NCBI GenBank assembly: GCA_011799875.1
Contig: CM022298.1
Span: forward strand, 291,867,891-291,931,890
Origin: Thinopyrum elongatum
Lineage: Eukaryota; Streptophyta; Magnoliopsida; Poales; Poaceae
Direction of reading: 5' to 3'
Length of the DNA: 64,000 nt
Below, piece by piece: positions 45,865 through 58,611 of this stretch. Under the pieces are notes generated by a model that did no database searches, was not told where the DNA came from, and saw nothing but the letters and a program-made list of their open reading frames with translations. Numbering within the stretch: the first letter of the stretch is position 1; every line of letters starts with the position of its first letter. A program made the translations under genes and the position numbers.

Positions 45865-47272
45865 TGATACGTCTCCGTTGTATCTAATTTTCCAAACGCT
45901 TTTGCTCTTGTTTTGGACTCTAATTTGCATGATTTGAATGAAACTAACCTAGACTGATGCTTTTTTCAGCAGAACTACCATGGTGTTGCTTTTGTTAAGA
46001 AATAAAAGTTCTCGGAATCGAATGAAACTTTTTGGAGAATTATTTTGGAATAAAAGAAAAATACTGGAACCAAGACCCACTGGAGGGGGGCCCCAACTGC
46101 CCACTAGGCACCAGGGCGCGCCACACCCTCTAGCGCCCTGTTGGGTACTGGGGCCCACGAGGCTCCGCTGACCCTAATCTTGATCCTATAAATTCCTATT
46201 TTCAGAGGAAAAAAATAGGGAGGAAGTTTCATCGTGTTCTGTGATACGGAGCCGCCGCCACCTCCTGTTCTTCATCGGGAGGCCAGATCTGGAGCCTGTT
46301 CGTGGCTCCGGAGAGGGGGATCTTCCGTCTTCGTCATCATCAACCATCCTCCATCACCAATTTCGTGATGCTCACCACCGGGAGTGAGTAATTCCTTCGT
46401 AGGCTTGCTGGACGGTGATGGGTTGGATGAGATTCATCATGTAATCAAGTTAGTTTTGTTAGGGCTTGATCCCTAGTATCCACTATGTTCTAAGATTGAT
46501 GTTGCTATAACTTTGCTATGCTTAATGCTTGTCACTAGGGCCCGAGTGCCATGATTTAAGATCTGAACAATTTATGTTTTCACCAATATATTTGTGTTCT
46601 TGATCCTACCATGCAAGTTGTATGCACCTATTAAGTGTTATGATCCGCATACCCCAAAGTTACAATAATTGGGATTCTTTCCGGTGATTACGTAATTTGA
46701 GGAGTTCATGTATTCACTATGTGTTAATGCTTTGTTCTGGTTCTCTATTAAAAGGAGGCCTTAATATCCCTTAGTTTCCTTATGGACCCTGCTGCCACAG
46801 GAGAGTAGGACAAAAGATGGCATGCAAGTTCTTTTCCATAAGCACGTATGACTATTTACGGAATACATGCCTACATTATATTGATGAACTAGAGCTAGTT
46901 CTGTGTCACCCTAGGTTATGATAGTTATACGATGAATATTATCCAACGTTATCACCGATCCAATGCCTACGAGTTTTTCACATATTGTTCTTGCTAAGTT
47001 ACTAATACTGCTTTTACTACTGTTACAACTGCTACAAAATTACTGCTACTACTGTTACTGTTGTTATCACTGCTACTGCTATGAAACTATCATACTACTG
47101 TGCTACTGATCACTCTGCTGTAGATATTTAGTCTCCAGGTGCGGTTGAATTGAAAACTCAACTGCTAATACTTAAAAATATTCTTTGGCTCCCCTTGTGT
47201 CGAACCAATAAATTTTGGTTGAATACTCTACCCTTGAAAATTGTTGCGATCCCCTATACTTGTCGGTTATCA
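45865..47272 (+). repeat. Athila-like 3' LTR
   Basis: TGATACGTCTCCGTTG to GGTTATCA, 1408 bp, paired with 4323-5727. TATA box at 46187-46193. Confidence 0.95.
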
Positions 47273-47277
47273 TTGGT
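47273..47277. repeat. target site duplication TTGGT, right copy
   Basis: Exact match to 4318-4322. Confidence 0.95.
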
Positions 47278-49170
47278 CAACTTCAGCTTGTGATCACCAA
47301 TGACACCCTTGGTCTTGGTGAGTTCTTGGTTCTTGGCGGATATTGAGGTCTGCAGCTCCACCAAGGCGCGAGCTATCTTTTCCTTGTCTTCTTTGAGCGC
47401 CGAGACTTCCTTTTTGCTAACGGCAAGTTCTTCCTCGAGTTTCTTCACCTTGCCCTCCAGTCTGTTGATGGCCTCTATGGCTTCAGCAGCATTGATGGCC
47501 TCCTGAATTTTGCTGGCGCAGACCGCAACTTGAGCCTTGATCGCCTCGTTGTGCTTTCGCTCGAGTTCCTGGGACTGCTGTGCAAGGAGGGCTTGGACTT
47601 CTTCATCCTTGTCGCGGAGTTTGGTGGCAAGGGCTGCCTCACGAGAGGCAAGTTCTTCTTCAGGAGCATCGAGACCAATGTTGTGCTCCTTCATCTTGGC
47701 ATCATCTGCCTCTATCCCTTGCGCGACTTCTTCTTGTGCCTTGTCGGCCTCGGCCTTCTCTAAGATGAACTTCTTCCACTCAATCGCGAGATATCTTTGG
47801 TTGTTTTGTAGGTCTTGGAGGCTTTCCGCATACCAGATTTGTGTTTCATCCATGTGCTTCTGGAACTCTTATCCTACCTTGCCGATCATGGCTGCCATGG
47901 AATCCAAACTCTCCGTTCGACCGCAATAGTATGCTTGAAGCTTCTAGAAGTTCTTGCTCATGGCCTTGAGGAGTTGCTGCTCTTTGGATCCGCTACCACT
48001 GGCGTGCGGTTCATCAATGACTTCAAGCCCAGCTGCAGTGATGACCTCATCATCAAAAGTTTCTCCTTCAGTGGGTGCATCAATGCCTGATGTCCCAGGG
48101 ATGCTGGCGAACAGGTTGTCGCCAATCTTCAAATACTTTCTTGCCGGAGGCACTTCGGATGTCAAAGGGTGGTCACCTGCAACTTCCTTGCTAGCAGTAA
48201 CCATCCTCATGGCCGAGCCAGCGCCTGGTGCACCCGGGGCAGAAGTGCCACTGGTGGCCTCAGTGCTCTCGTTGTTGCCTTCCTCAGTCGTATCCTTGGC
48301 GGCCTCTTCGTCGATGACCTTGGCGGCTTCCTTAGCGGCAATCGTGTTTGCCTAGACAGCAGCGTCCTTGGCGACCCCCTCAGTGGTAGCATCAACATCC
48401 ATTTCATTGGTTGAAGGTGGATCTGAAGGAAGGAAGAAGGGAAAGGGTGAAATTCAAGGTCAAGTTCAAGAAAACAAAAAAGATGAAGGAAGCAGGAGTG
48501 CTCGAGGGCAAGTGAATTACCCGTATGTGACTGTTGAGGGGGGATATCTCCTCCTGCGGCCACATCGGTTGCCGTTGCATGGTTGCCAACAACATCACTT
48601 GCTGGCTCCTCTTCAATGTGGATGGGCTCGTCGGTGGAGTCCCTCGCCGGAGAGCTCTCTCCAGGAATTGTGGTTGATGGAGGTGACACGACAGGATCCG
48701 CTTCCATGCGTTCTTCTCATGCCGCTCTCCTCCTACATTCCTGCTACTTTCAGAGATGGAGATTTCCACGCCAACTCTTGCCAGTGGAAAGTGAGTAATG
48801 GCCTTATGCTGGGGGCTGATGACCAAGACGTCATCATATGGCATTGTGCTTGTTGTCGGTTTATCCCCCACTATGGTACTCACCCTCTTAGCTATCCTTT
48901 CCAGCAAGGTTTGTGTGTCCCTGTCAAATTAGAGCAAGACAGGGCATATCAGGTCAACGAGGACAATATATTAAGAATTAAGGATTGCAACTGGCACATA
49001 CTCTTCGTCCTCCTCCTCATTGCTAAGAGCAGAGAGGTCGTACATGCCCTCAGCTCTAGTGCTAGAGGTCGGAGGCATAGTGGGAGTCCTGGCTCGCTTG
49101 GTCGTGACGGGTGTCGAGGTTACGATCCTGACAATGAGTACTACAGGTACGAATAAGGGGCAGAACCTAG
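47278..49170 (-). pseudogene. Transposase_28-like coiled-coil protein (split gene, segment 1)
   Basis: Minus-strand exons: about 49165-49015 (TKRARTPTMPPTSSTRAEG, acidic EEEDEE end), a short exon about 48911-48873 (LLERIAKR), then 48707-48534 (MEADPVVSPPSTTIPGE, ending at donor GTAATT). After acceptor CCTTCAG at 48423 there is a long exon to the insertion point. The long exon gives Ala/Glu-rich sequence and then about 200 residues of heptad coiled coil (ELASREAALATKLRDKDEE). Stops at about 48352, 47944 and 47871 each fit CAG/CAA to TAG/TAA. The frame joins 4322 exactly after removal of the Athila element. Family membership rests on the C-terminus at 3807-4175. Role unknown; transposon-derived. 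Confidence 0.65.
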
Positions 49171-49210
49171 CTACAGTGCAGGTGTAACACTCGATGTTTA
49201 ATGAGTTCAT

Positions 49211-50494
49211 GCCCCTCTCGGCATAGGTAATAGCCCTATGTCTCGTGCCCTGAGACTTGCTTTGATTTGATGCGTATGGTTACAAAGGTTGCTCATGCCC
49301 GATTATGGAGGGGGGTGCAGCTTATATGGAGTGCGCTGTAGCCCCATGTCGTCCATGTCGCCTGGGCATTAAATGACACTGAATGCATCAGTTATAGGTG
49401 TGATGAGCCTCTACTACGGCAGTTACAGGTAACGGGAGCCTTGACTCTGTTTAATGGATGACTTAGGATTCCTCGACCGTTGCAGCTCCCATCCACTTGC
49501 TCGCCTCCATGGTCTGAGTGATGGTTCGTCAGCCGAGTGGCGGATGGTCGTCCGAGTGCTGTCGAGTTGGCCGAGTGGACTTCCTGGAATATGCATCTGA
49601 ATGCTGGTATGGTCCAGGGACCTACCCATGTGGGTCCCATATGATGGGTTCTTCACCCTACCTGTAATAGGTGACCTCATCATTAGCCCCCGAGTCGGTT
49701 GAGGTTTCGTAGGATAAACGAGATGATCCATCGGTTAAGTCTGAGTAATGCGGGAGCACTCAGAATATGTTTCCGAGTCGTGGTTCGTTGTTCCTTGGAC
49801 GAAAACACAACGAATTCTCGACTACAGGTTTACCAGATGACCGGTGATGTTGATCACCGAGAAAAACCTAGCGACATTGATTTGTCTCTCAGAGGAGATA
49901 GACTTTGGGCCCGAGTGAGGGCATGCCATTATAATTCGAGTGGCAACACCGGTGCGTGGTCTAACTCTCTGGAGAGATGCCACTCCTTATCCCAGGGGAA
50001 TGCCAGCGCAGGCCTTCTACGAGTCCAGGTTTATGAGTCATGCGCCTTGGAGCCTACTGATAGGGCCAAGTCAACCCGCGGAGGGGCGTCAAGCTCATCA
50101 CATAGCAATCCTGAAGAAGACTTCAGTCGGGTGTTTAATGTGCCCGAGTGCACGGATCCCCATGGAGACATGCATCCTTTATGAAAGGAATCGTGGATAA
50201 TCAATCGGATTGATTTGCCCCGGAAATTTCGAGATTTGAATTTGTGCGTGCGCACGTGGAAGCGGTAACAACGTGCGTTAGTGGGGAAAGTGGGGGCGTG
50301 ACTCCTTGATTTTCGTGCACCAAATCCTCCACGTGCCACTATTTCCCTGCGTACCGCTTCGCTGCGTGCACCGTTGATCCAGAGATCAATGGAGTAGATC
50401 TGGTGTGATTCCGAGGTTAGGCCACCGAATCCCCTTTCTCTCCTCCGCCTCCTCCGCTTCTACTCTCCACCCGAATGGCAAAAATCCCACCGCG
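49211..50494. other. spacer between the two divergent relics
   Basis: No supported gene. CCGAGTG/CCGAGTC-type short motifs recur from 49500 to 50150. 50220-50360 is a leader-like stretch before the plus-strand gene. Shared or back-to-back regulatory sequence is possible but not shown. Confidence 0.5.
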
Positions 50495-52265
50495 ATGGCG
50501 AGAGACTCGACAGCCCAGGCGGAGAAGGCGAAGAAGGCTGGGAAAGCCACCTCTTCTGGCTTCGGCGCGGCGGGCGGAGGCGCGACGGGGGATTGGATCC
50601 CATTGCGCATCTCGGCTCGGCGGATGGAGGACCTCGTGGCGGAGGGGTTAATCCCACATGATGGATGGCATCGCCCGAGCGCAGGAGAGGTCGAGCTAGT
50701 GCCGCAGGAGGACGAGCACGTCTTGCTGGTCACCCACGTCGAGAGGGACTTCTCCATGCCTCCCCACCCGTTCTACTGAGTGTTGCTCGATTATTTCGGT
50801 GCGTAGCTCCACAATCTACCCCCCAATGCCATCATCTACCTTTCGGCCTTCATCTCTCTTTGCGAAAACTTCCTTGGCTGTCACCCCCATTGGGGGCTCT
50901 TCAAACATGTCTTCACTTGTCAGTCGATGACCGTCAAGAAGGACTCGCCGACTGGTGAGAAGACCCACGTCACCCAACTATGCGAGGGTCTAGGCATCCA
51001 AGTCCGGGAGGGAGATTTTTCCCGAAGATGAGCTTTCCCGACTCCGTCAAGGGGTGGCAGGGAACTTGGTACTACTGTAGGGATGTTCCCAGCGCCAGTA
51101 GTCAGTCGGGCCTCCCGTCGTACTCGTCGGAGAGGGTACAAGCCCCTGTGTCTCTTTCCGTGATGGAGGAGGAGAAAACAGAGGTCAGTATCTTGTCCAG
51201 CGCTCTGGTCAGGGTCGTGAACGCCGGTGTGAACGGTATGGATCTGCTGGAGACCTTCCTCACTCGATGGATCCAGCCGCTGTAGGCCAAGGCCCACCCC
51301 GTGTGGTTGTATGAGGGACCGAATGATCCCACCCGATTGCACCCCGAAGAGCTCGCCGAGAAGGACGTGGGGGCCAAGATCAAGGCCATCACCTATGCCC
51401 GAGACAACCCAAGGGGAGCGAGGATGGTGCCCCCATACTCCAAGGAGCAGCCGCCAGTCGAGGTATGTGTCTTATGTTCGGTTCCTGCTCAATCGGCGTG
51501 TTGGGGTGTTATTCCTTGCGTTGACTGAATCTGGTGTTGTGATGTGTTGGATTTTAAGGAGTTTCAGAGGATGGTCTCCGAGATTCCGGCGGTCGACCAG
51601 TCGCCTGAGGATGTGACGAGTGACACCGAGCACCACTACTCAGAGGACTCTGATGATGACGATGAAGACAGCGACGAAGAAGACAGCTTCGAGGAGGGCG
51701 AGGAAGCAGAGTCTTCCCCGTCCTACGAGGCAACTAAGGAACCCCGCACCAAGGCACAACACGATTCGAGTGGCAAGGCAGGTGGGGCTCAGTAGCCAAC
51801 TGCTTCGGGACGGATGACTCGCAGCTCCAAGCATGCTCGCACTAAGGCGGAGAGCTCTACTGAGAAGCAGCCCAAACTTCCCAAGCACATTTCCTCCAAG
51901 CCCCGAAATGCCGCGGTGCCTCGGATTAAGGTGGCAGTGCCCGTGGCTTCGACGTGAGTGTTCTTGTCAGCCCTTTACATATTCTTTGCATTGACTCGTT
52001 TGACGACCGAATGTTGTTTGATCCTTGTAGAAATGACACCTCGACGACGTTGGCAGATCCGCACGCTCACAAGCAGGACCAGGGTGATGTGGACATGGTG
52101 GGTGCCACCACTTCCAAAGGTATTTTGTGCCGACTGATTAGGATGGCCAGGTTTCTTCCGACTGTTCTTCACTGATTTTTCTGGTTCTTGTATTGGTGCA
52201 GCTCCACCGGAGATCATTCAGCTGGACGAGGAGGAGAGGGTTGACCTGCCCAACCCAGAGGCCAG
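50495..52265 (+). pseudogene. Transposase_28 (putative gypsy-type transposon) gene, four exons, 3' truncated
   Basis: ATG 50495 (MARDSTAQAEKAKKAGK). Exon 1 runs to 51462 and contains ISARRMEDLVAEGLIPHDGW, PPNAIIYLSAFISLCENFLG and HPHWGLFKHVF, the core of PF04195-type proteins. Exons 2 (51559-51953, with a long Asp/Glu run), 3 (52031-52119) and 4 (52202-) have canonical GT/AG borders, and all joins keep frame. The last visible text is LDEEERVDLPNPEA, where the inverted Athila LTR at 52266 cuts it. Stops at 50777, 50813, 51283 and 51793 fit CGA or CAG to TGA or TAG, and one T is missing near 51013. Role unknown; repeated family in cereals. Confidence 0.75.
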
Positions 52266-53647
52266 TGATAACCCACAAGTATAGGGGATCGCAACCGTTT
52301 TTGAGGGTAGAGTATTCAACCCAAATTTATTAATTTGACACAAGGGGAGCCAAAGAATATTCACGAGTATTAGCAGTTGAGTTGTCAATTCAACCACACC
52401 TAAAAGACTTAATATTTGCAGCAAAGTATTTAGTAGCAAAGTAGTATGGAAGTAACGGTAACAGTGGCAAAAGTAACAGTAGCAGTTTTGTAGTGATTGT
52501 AACAGCAGCAACAACGAAAGTAACTTAGCAAAGATCAATATGTGAAAAGCTCATAGGCATTGGATCGGCAATGATAATTGTGTTGGATTATATTCATCAT
52601 GTAGCAGTCATAACCTAGGGTGACACAGAACTCGCTCCAATTGATTAATATAATGTAGGCATGTATTCCGTATATAGTCATACGTGCTTATGGAAAAGAA
52701 CTTGCATGACATCTTTTGTCCTACCCTCCCGTCGCAGTGGGGTCCATAAGGAAACTAAGGGATATTAAGGCCTCCTTTTAATAGAGAACCGGAACAAAGC
52801 ATTAGCACTTAGTGAATACATGAACTCCTCAAACTACGGTAATCACCGGAAAGAATCCCAATTATTGTCACCTTGGGGTATGTGGATCTTAACACGCATG
52901 CGGATCACCGGAAAGATAGGATCAGGAACACAAATATATTCATGAAAACATAATAGGTTCAGATCTGAAATCATGGCACTCGGGCCCTAGTGACAAGCAT
53001 TAAGCATAGCAAAGTCATAGCAACATCAATCTCAGAACATATTGGATACTAGGGATCAAACCCTAACAAAACTAACTCGATTATATGATAAATCTCATCC
53101 AACCCATCACCATCCAGCAAGCCTACAAAGGAATTACTCACTCCCGGTGGTGAGCATCATGAAATTGGTGATGGAGGAAGGTTGATGATGATGATGGCGA
53201 CGGATTCCACCCTCTGGAGCCCCGAAGGGACTCCAGATCAGCCCTCCCGATGAAGAACAGGAAGTGGCGGTGGCTCCATATCGTAAAACGCGATGAATCC
53301 TTCTCTCTGTTTTGTTCTCCACAAATAGGTATATATGGAGTTGAAGTTAGGGTTTTAGTCGATCCAGGGTGCCCACAAGCCAGGGGGCACGCCCTGGGGT
53401 GTAGGCGTGCCCCCTGGGTGGGCCCCCTCTGGTATCTTTTTCCGCCAGTATTTTTTATATATTCCAGAAATAATCTCTGTAAATTTTCAAGTGAATCCGA
53501 GAACTTTTATTTCTGCACAAAAATAACACCATGGCAATTCTGCTAAAAACAAAGTCAGTCCAGATTAGTTCCATTCAAATCATGCAAATTAGAGTCCAAA
53601 ACAAGGGCAAACAAGTTTGGAAAAGTAGATACGATGGAGACGTATCA
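52266..53647 (-). repeat. Athila-like 3' LTR (inverse copy)
   Basis: 1382 bp, ending GATGGAGACGTATCA on the plus strand. It contains the CAGTAGTAACAG-type low-complexity tract at 52440-52515 seen inverted in both other LTRs. Confidence 0.92.
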
Positions 53648-55734
53648 ACTCCACCAAGCTTAACCCATTGCTTGTCCTCAAGCAATTTAGTTAACAAACT
53701 GAAAGTGACAAAGAAAAACTTTTACAAACTCTGTTTGATCTTGTTGTTGCAAATATGTCTAGCCAATATTCAGGTTTTCAGCAACGATTATGAACTAACC
53801 ATATTCACAATATCACTTAGGTCTCACATTTACTCAGATCAATAGCATAACAAACTAGCGAGTAATAATAAGATATCTCGGATGACAACATTTGTTTCAA
53901 AACAATCATGATATAATATGACATAATGGTATCTCGTTAGCCCTTTCTGAGACCGCAAAACATAAATGCAGAGCACCCCTGGAGATCAAGGACTGACTGG
54001 ACATTGTAATTCATGGCAAAAGAGATCTAGTTACAGTCATACTCATAATAAAAACAAGGAATATAAATGACAGTGGTGCTCTCCACCTGGTGCTTTTATA
54101 AGAAGATGATGACTCAACAATAAAAGTAAATAGATAGGCCCTTCATAGAGGGAAGTAGGGATTTGCAGAGGTGCCAGAGCTCAAAGCATTTAAAACAGAG
54201 ATGAATATAATTTTGAGCGGTATGCTTTCATTGTCAACATAACAACTAAGAGATCTCACTATCTTCCATGCTAGACACATTATAGGCGGTTCCCAAACAG
54301 AATGGCAAAGATTTACTCCCCCTCCACCAACAAGCACACTCCACGGCTAGCCGAATCCACGAGTACCGTCCATACCAACAACAGTCCCGGGGGAGTTTTG
54401 TTTCATTATTATATTTTGATTTTGATTTTGATCATGGTACTGGGCATCCCAATTACCAGCCACTTTCTCGTGAATGAAAAGTGAATAAACACTCATCGTG
54501 AGAATAACCCACCTAGCATGGAAGATACTGACAACCCCCAGTCGCTACATGAGCGATTCGGGCATACAAAACAGATTATCATTTGAAGGTTTAGAGTTTG
54601 GCACATGCAAATTTACTTGGAACGGCAGGTAAATACCGCATATAGGTAGATATGGTGGAGTCATATGGAACAACTTTGGGTTTAAGGAAGTGGATGCACA
54701 AGCAGTTTTCCCACTTAGTACAAGTGAAGGCTAGCAAAAAGATTGAGGAGCGACCAACTAGAGAGCGACAACGGTCATAAACATGCATTGAGATTAATCA
54801 ACATTGAATGCAAGCATGAGTACGATATAAATCACCATGAACATAAATATCGTGGAGGCTATGTTGTTTTTGATTTCAACTACATGCGTGAACATGTGCA
54901 AAGCCAAGCCACTTGCATCATTCAAAAGAGGATACCATCCTATCATACTACATCATAACCATTCTAAATGCATGTTGGCACACAAGACAAACCATTATCC
55001 ACTCCTAGCTAATTAAGCATGGCATGAGTAACTATAATCTCTAATTGTCATTGCAAACATGTTTCATTCATAATAGGCTGAATCAAGAATGATGAGCTAA
55101 TCATATTTTACAAAAACAAAAAATGTAGAGTTCATACCAGCTTTTCCTCATCTCAATCATTTCATCAAATATCGTCATTATTGGCTTTCACTTGCACGAC
55201 CGAACAATGTGAATAATAATAAGAGTGCACATGCATTGGACTAAGCTGGAATCTGCAAACATTTATTCAAAGGAGAAGACAAGGTAATATGGGCTCTTTG
55301 TTACATCAACAATAATGCATATGAGAGCCGCTCAACATTTTCATTGTGGTCTTCTCCTTACGACCGAAAGAAAAAGAAAAGAATTTCAAAGAAACACACT
55401 GAAATATTTTTGGAGTTTTTGTTTTTCTGAAGCAAGTAAAACAAAAATGAGAAAAACTATTTACGCGGGAAAGCTCCCAACAAGCAAAAGAAGAACGAGA
55501 AATCTTTTTGGGTTTTCTTTTAATACTACTACTAAATGACTTAGAAAGAAAAACTAAAAAGAAGCTAGAAATATATTTTTATTTTATCAAAGTTTTTCAA
55601 ATACACAAGAAGAAAGCAAGAAAAATAAACTAACATGGATTATACAATGAAAAAGGATGAACACAGACAACTAGAATGAATGTGTGAACATGAATGTAAT
55701 GTCGGTGAGAAATACGTACTCCCCCAAGCTTAGG

Positions 55735-56127
55735 CTTTTGGCCTAAGTTGGCCTATGGCCATAGCTGGCCTGGCGGATACCCAAAGTCGTAGTTGGGGTT
55801 GTACTGAATTGCAGCCGCTACCGCTTGGAGGGCTGCCTCGTGGAGGCGAACGGCCTCCCTTGCTCTCTCATGCTCCTCCACCTCCCTGGTTATAAAGTAT
55901 CTTTGTTTTACGTGAAAGTCAAAGAAGGCAGGAGCGGGAAGCGTAACATGGAAGACGCATTCCCTGTCAAAGATTAGTCTGTACTGGAGAGGCTATTCGC
56001 CCCTCTCAAGAAATTGGAAACGTTCCATAGCATCATAATCAAGGTAAGCGGGTGGTAATTGAATATCATCTTCTCTTATAGGTACCCCGAGATAATTAGC
56101 TAAATGGGTAGCATAAATTCCACCAAA
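55735..56127 (-). pseudogene. Athila ORF2, C-terminal part (inverse copy)
   Basis: From 56127 the minus strand encodes GGIYATHLANYLGVPIRED, AYLDYDAMERFQFLERGE, a TAG at about 55991, then LIFDRECVFHVTLPAPAFFD, EEHERAREAVRLHEAALQA and KPKLGG. It parallels 43400-43790. The N-terminal part is missing because of the CACTA insertion. Confidence 0.7.
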
Positions 56128-56660
56128 CACTATAGGAATCAACTACTTTGAGGTCTGGCATAGCAGACGGCAAAGAACAAGTCCACTGACGGCAAACCTC
56201 TTTGTCGTCTGCCACGGACGGCAAACACTCCCGACACTAAAAGTCACGGTAATGACTTTGTTTGCCGTCTACATAAGACCGCGGACGGCAAAGATGTTTG
56301 CCATCCGCTTTCCTGGCCAAGCTGACGGCAAAGATCGCGGACGGCAAAGAATAGCTGTTAGCCCCGTTAGGTGGCTAACAACAGACTTTGCCGTCTGCCT
56401 GCTGACGGCAAATAACCAAAGCCCTTTACCGTCTGCCACATGACGTCAGCAGGGCTGTGCCTGCACGTCACTCCTGCTCTGTCTTTCCCGCCTGCAAGGT
56501 AGGTCTTTGGTGTTTGCCAGCAGACGACATAATGACAAAATGGGTCAGACCTGGTGCTCCCAGGTTGCATAGGTTGCTGCCATGTGTCCCCTTTGCCGTC
56601 CGCCTACCGACGGCAAAGGGTTTTGCCGTCGGCTGGCAGACGACAAAGTGCGTGTATTGT
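56128..56660. repeat. CACTA terminus with TTTGCCGTC subterminal repeats
   Basis: GACGGCAAA or its complement TTTGCCGTC recurs at least 12 times, for example 56165, 56190, 56215, 56262, 56285, 56327, 56338, 56387, 56404, 56590, 56608 and 56622. Such arrays bind the transposase of En/Spm elements. Confidence 0.88.
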
Positions 56661-56989
56661 TTTTGTTTTGTCTGTTTTCTATTATATCCGTGCATTTTAA
56701 AAGACATATATGATATATATATAGCAGTCCATCAATGCATAGGCCATGTATCCAACATCTAGCAGTCCATCAATGCAAGAGAACACATAGGGTATTAAAA
56801 GATCCAATACATACATAGTTTCACGGAGTTCATCCATAAATACATACATATAGTTTCACATTGTTCATCAACACAAAGTCAAAACAGAAACTAAACAGTA
56901 GTAGTCCATCAATGCCAGCTTCCATGAAGTGAATCAAACCTGCAAAACTGGGAGTAAGAAAGTTAGAAGAATAAGAATAAGAAGACTAA

Positions 56990-58250
56990 AATAAGAAGAA
57001 GACTAGAACATGAAGAAGAAGAAGAAAGAAAGAAGAATAATAAAAATAAGGAGTAGAAGATGGAGGAAAAGAAAGACGAGAAAAAGGAAGAATAAGAATA
57101 TATTTTCTTCTTCTTCTCTCCTTTTCTCATCTTTCTTCTTCTCTTCTATCTTTTTTAGCTTTTCCTTCTCATTCTTCTTCTTTATTCTTGCTTTTTCTTC
57201 TCTTTTCTTCATTCTTTCTTTTTTCTCTTTCCTTGTTTTTCTTATATTTCTTATTTGTGTCATTTTAGAGCTAACTTAGGAATTATGCCATTTTTGAGCC
57301 AACTAAGCTTATTATGCCAATTTGGGAGGAAAATAAGGTAAGATAGGCATTTTGTACTAACCTAGGTAATTATGCCATTTTAGAGCTAACTTAGGTAAGT
57401 GTAGGCCATTTAGAGCTAACTTAGTTAATTATGCCATTTTAGAGGAAAATAAGCTAAGTATATGACATTTATGAGCTAACCAAAGTTATTATGCCATTTT
57501 TGAAATGAATAAGCTAATTATTTCATAAATGAAGAAGAAGACTAGAACAACAACAACAAGAAGATGACGAAGAAGAAGAAAGAAGACTAGAAGAAGAAGA
57601 AGAAGAAGAAGAAGAAGAAGAAGAGAAAAGAAGAAGAAGAGAATAAGAATAAGATGGAGTAGAAGATGGAGAAAAAGAAAGAAGAGAAAAGGAAGAATAA
57701 GAATATATTTTCTTCTTCTTCTCTCCTTTTCTCATCTTTCTTCTTCTCTTCTATTTTATCCTTTCTTCTCATTCTCTTCTTTTATTCTTTCTTTTTTCAC
57801 TTTCTTCTTCTATTCTTTATTTTTCTCTCTTCCTTGGTTTTTTTTTCTAATTATTCCTTATTTGTGTCATTTTAGAGCTAACTTAGGTAATTATGACATC
57901 TTTTAGCTAACTAAGCTTATTATGTCAATTTGGAGGAAAATAAGGTAAGTATAGGTCACTTTTGTGCTAACCTAGGTAATTATGCCATCTTTGAGCCAAC
58001 TTAGGTAAGTATAGGTGATTTTTTTAGCTAACTTAGGTAATTATGCCATTTTGGAGGAAAATAAGCTAAGTATATGACATTTATGAGCTAACCAAGGTTA
58101 TTATGCCATTTTTGAATGAATAAGCTAATTATGTCATAAATGAACTAAATAAGCTAATTATGTCATTTTGGAGGATAATTAGCTAAGTATGTATTTTTTG
58201 GGGAAAATAAGCTAAGTATGTGGCATAATAGGGCTAACAAGCATGTACGA
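56990..58250. repeat. duplicated block: purine run, pyrimidine run and ~45-bp minisatellite
   Basis: A unit of AAGAAGACTAGAAC, a long GAA-rich run, a mirror TTC-rich run, then repeats of GAGCTAACTTAGGTAATTATGCCATTT occurs at about 56995-57530 and again at 57531-58140. The GAA and TTC runs of each unit are inversely complementary and could fold as a hairpin. The long frames here are low-complexity artefacts. Confidence 0.85.
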
Positions 58251-58611
58251 AGCTAAGTATGCATTTATTAAGCAAAACACTAGAGAAAACTTACCGGAGG
58301 TCAAGCACCGGGGTTCCTCGGGTCGGTTTCACCTGGAGAAGGGTTATGCGATGCGGCTTCGGAGTTATGATGCACCAAAGATCATTTGCAAAGCCTCGTT
58401 AGCATGATGACACTTAAGACTAGTAAATAATGACCATTCAAATGAAACTCACCGTTCCTGCTCTAGTAATGACCGGCATCGACGGAGGGGCCTGACCGGT
58501 CTTCTCGCACATAGACTGCACATTTGGTTTTGACGAGTCAGTCATATTAGTTAGTAATGAAACGAACATTACGTGCATGATTTGGCTAATATGCAGAAGA
58601 AACTTACCACG

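Larger units (their letters stand above)
4323..47272 (+). mobile_element. Athila-like (Sabrina-type) Ty3/gypsy element with nested insertions
   Basis: Two same-orientation LTRs of 1405 and 1408 bp flank gag, an aspartic protease, an Athila-type ORF2 and a polypurine tract, bounded by an exact TTGGT duplication. No reverse transcriptase or integrase lies between protease and ORF2, as in the non-autonomous Triticeae Sabrina-type elements I recall. Its own sequence is about 9.6 kb. The rest of the 42,950 bp comes from a Copia insertion (7367-26835) and a CACTA-like insertion (27144-~41050). The bases after the 5' LTR (TTTTTCTGGGGAGCA) resemble the expected Athila PBS context with its middle missing. 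Confidence 0.9.
52266..56127 (-). mobile_element. second Athila-like element, inverse orientation, 5'-truncated
   Basis: The 3' LTR (52266-53647) starts TGATAACCCACAAGTATAGG, the inverse complement of the ends at 5727 and 47272. Then come the polypurine tract and the 3' internal region, ending in ORF2 where a CACTA element begins at 56128. The five bases before the LTR are GCCAG; the partner duplication is not in the window. Same family as 4323-47272. Confidence 0.9.

Noticed and set aside
48368..49156. 262-codon plus-strand frame
   Set aside because: It overlaps minus-strand exons with matching splice sites and protein similarity, and has no recognisable content.
57003..57875. Lys/Glu-rich and Ser/Phe-rich frames
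   Set aside because: Pure GAA/TTC low complexity on both strands.
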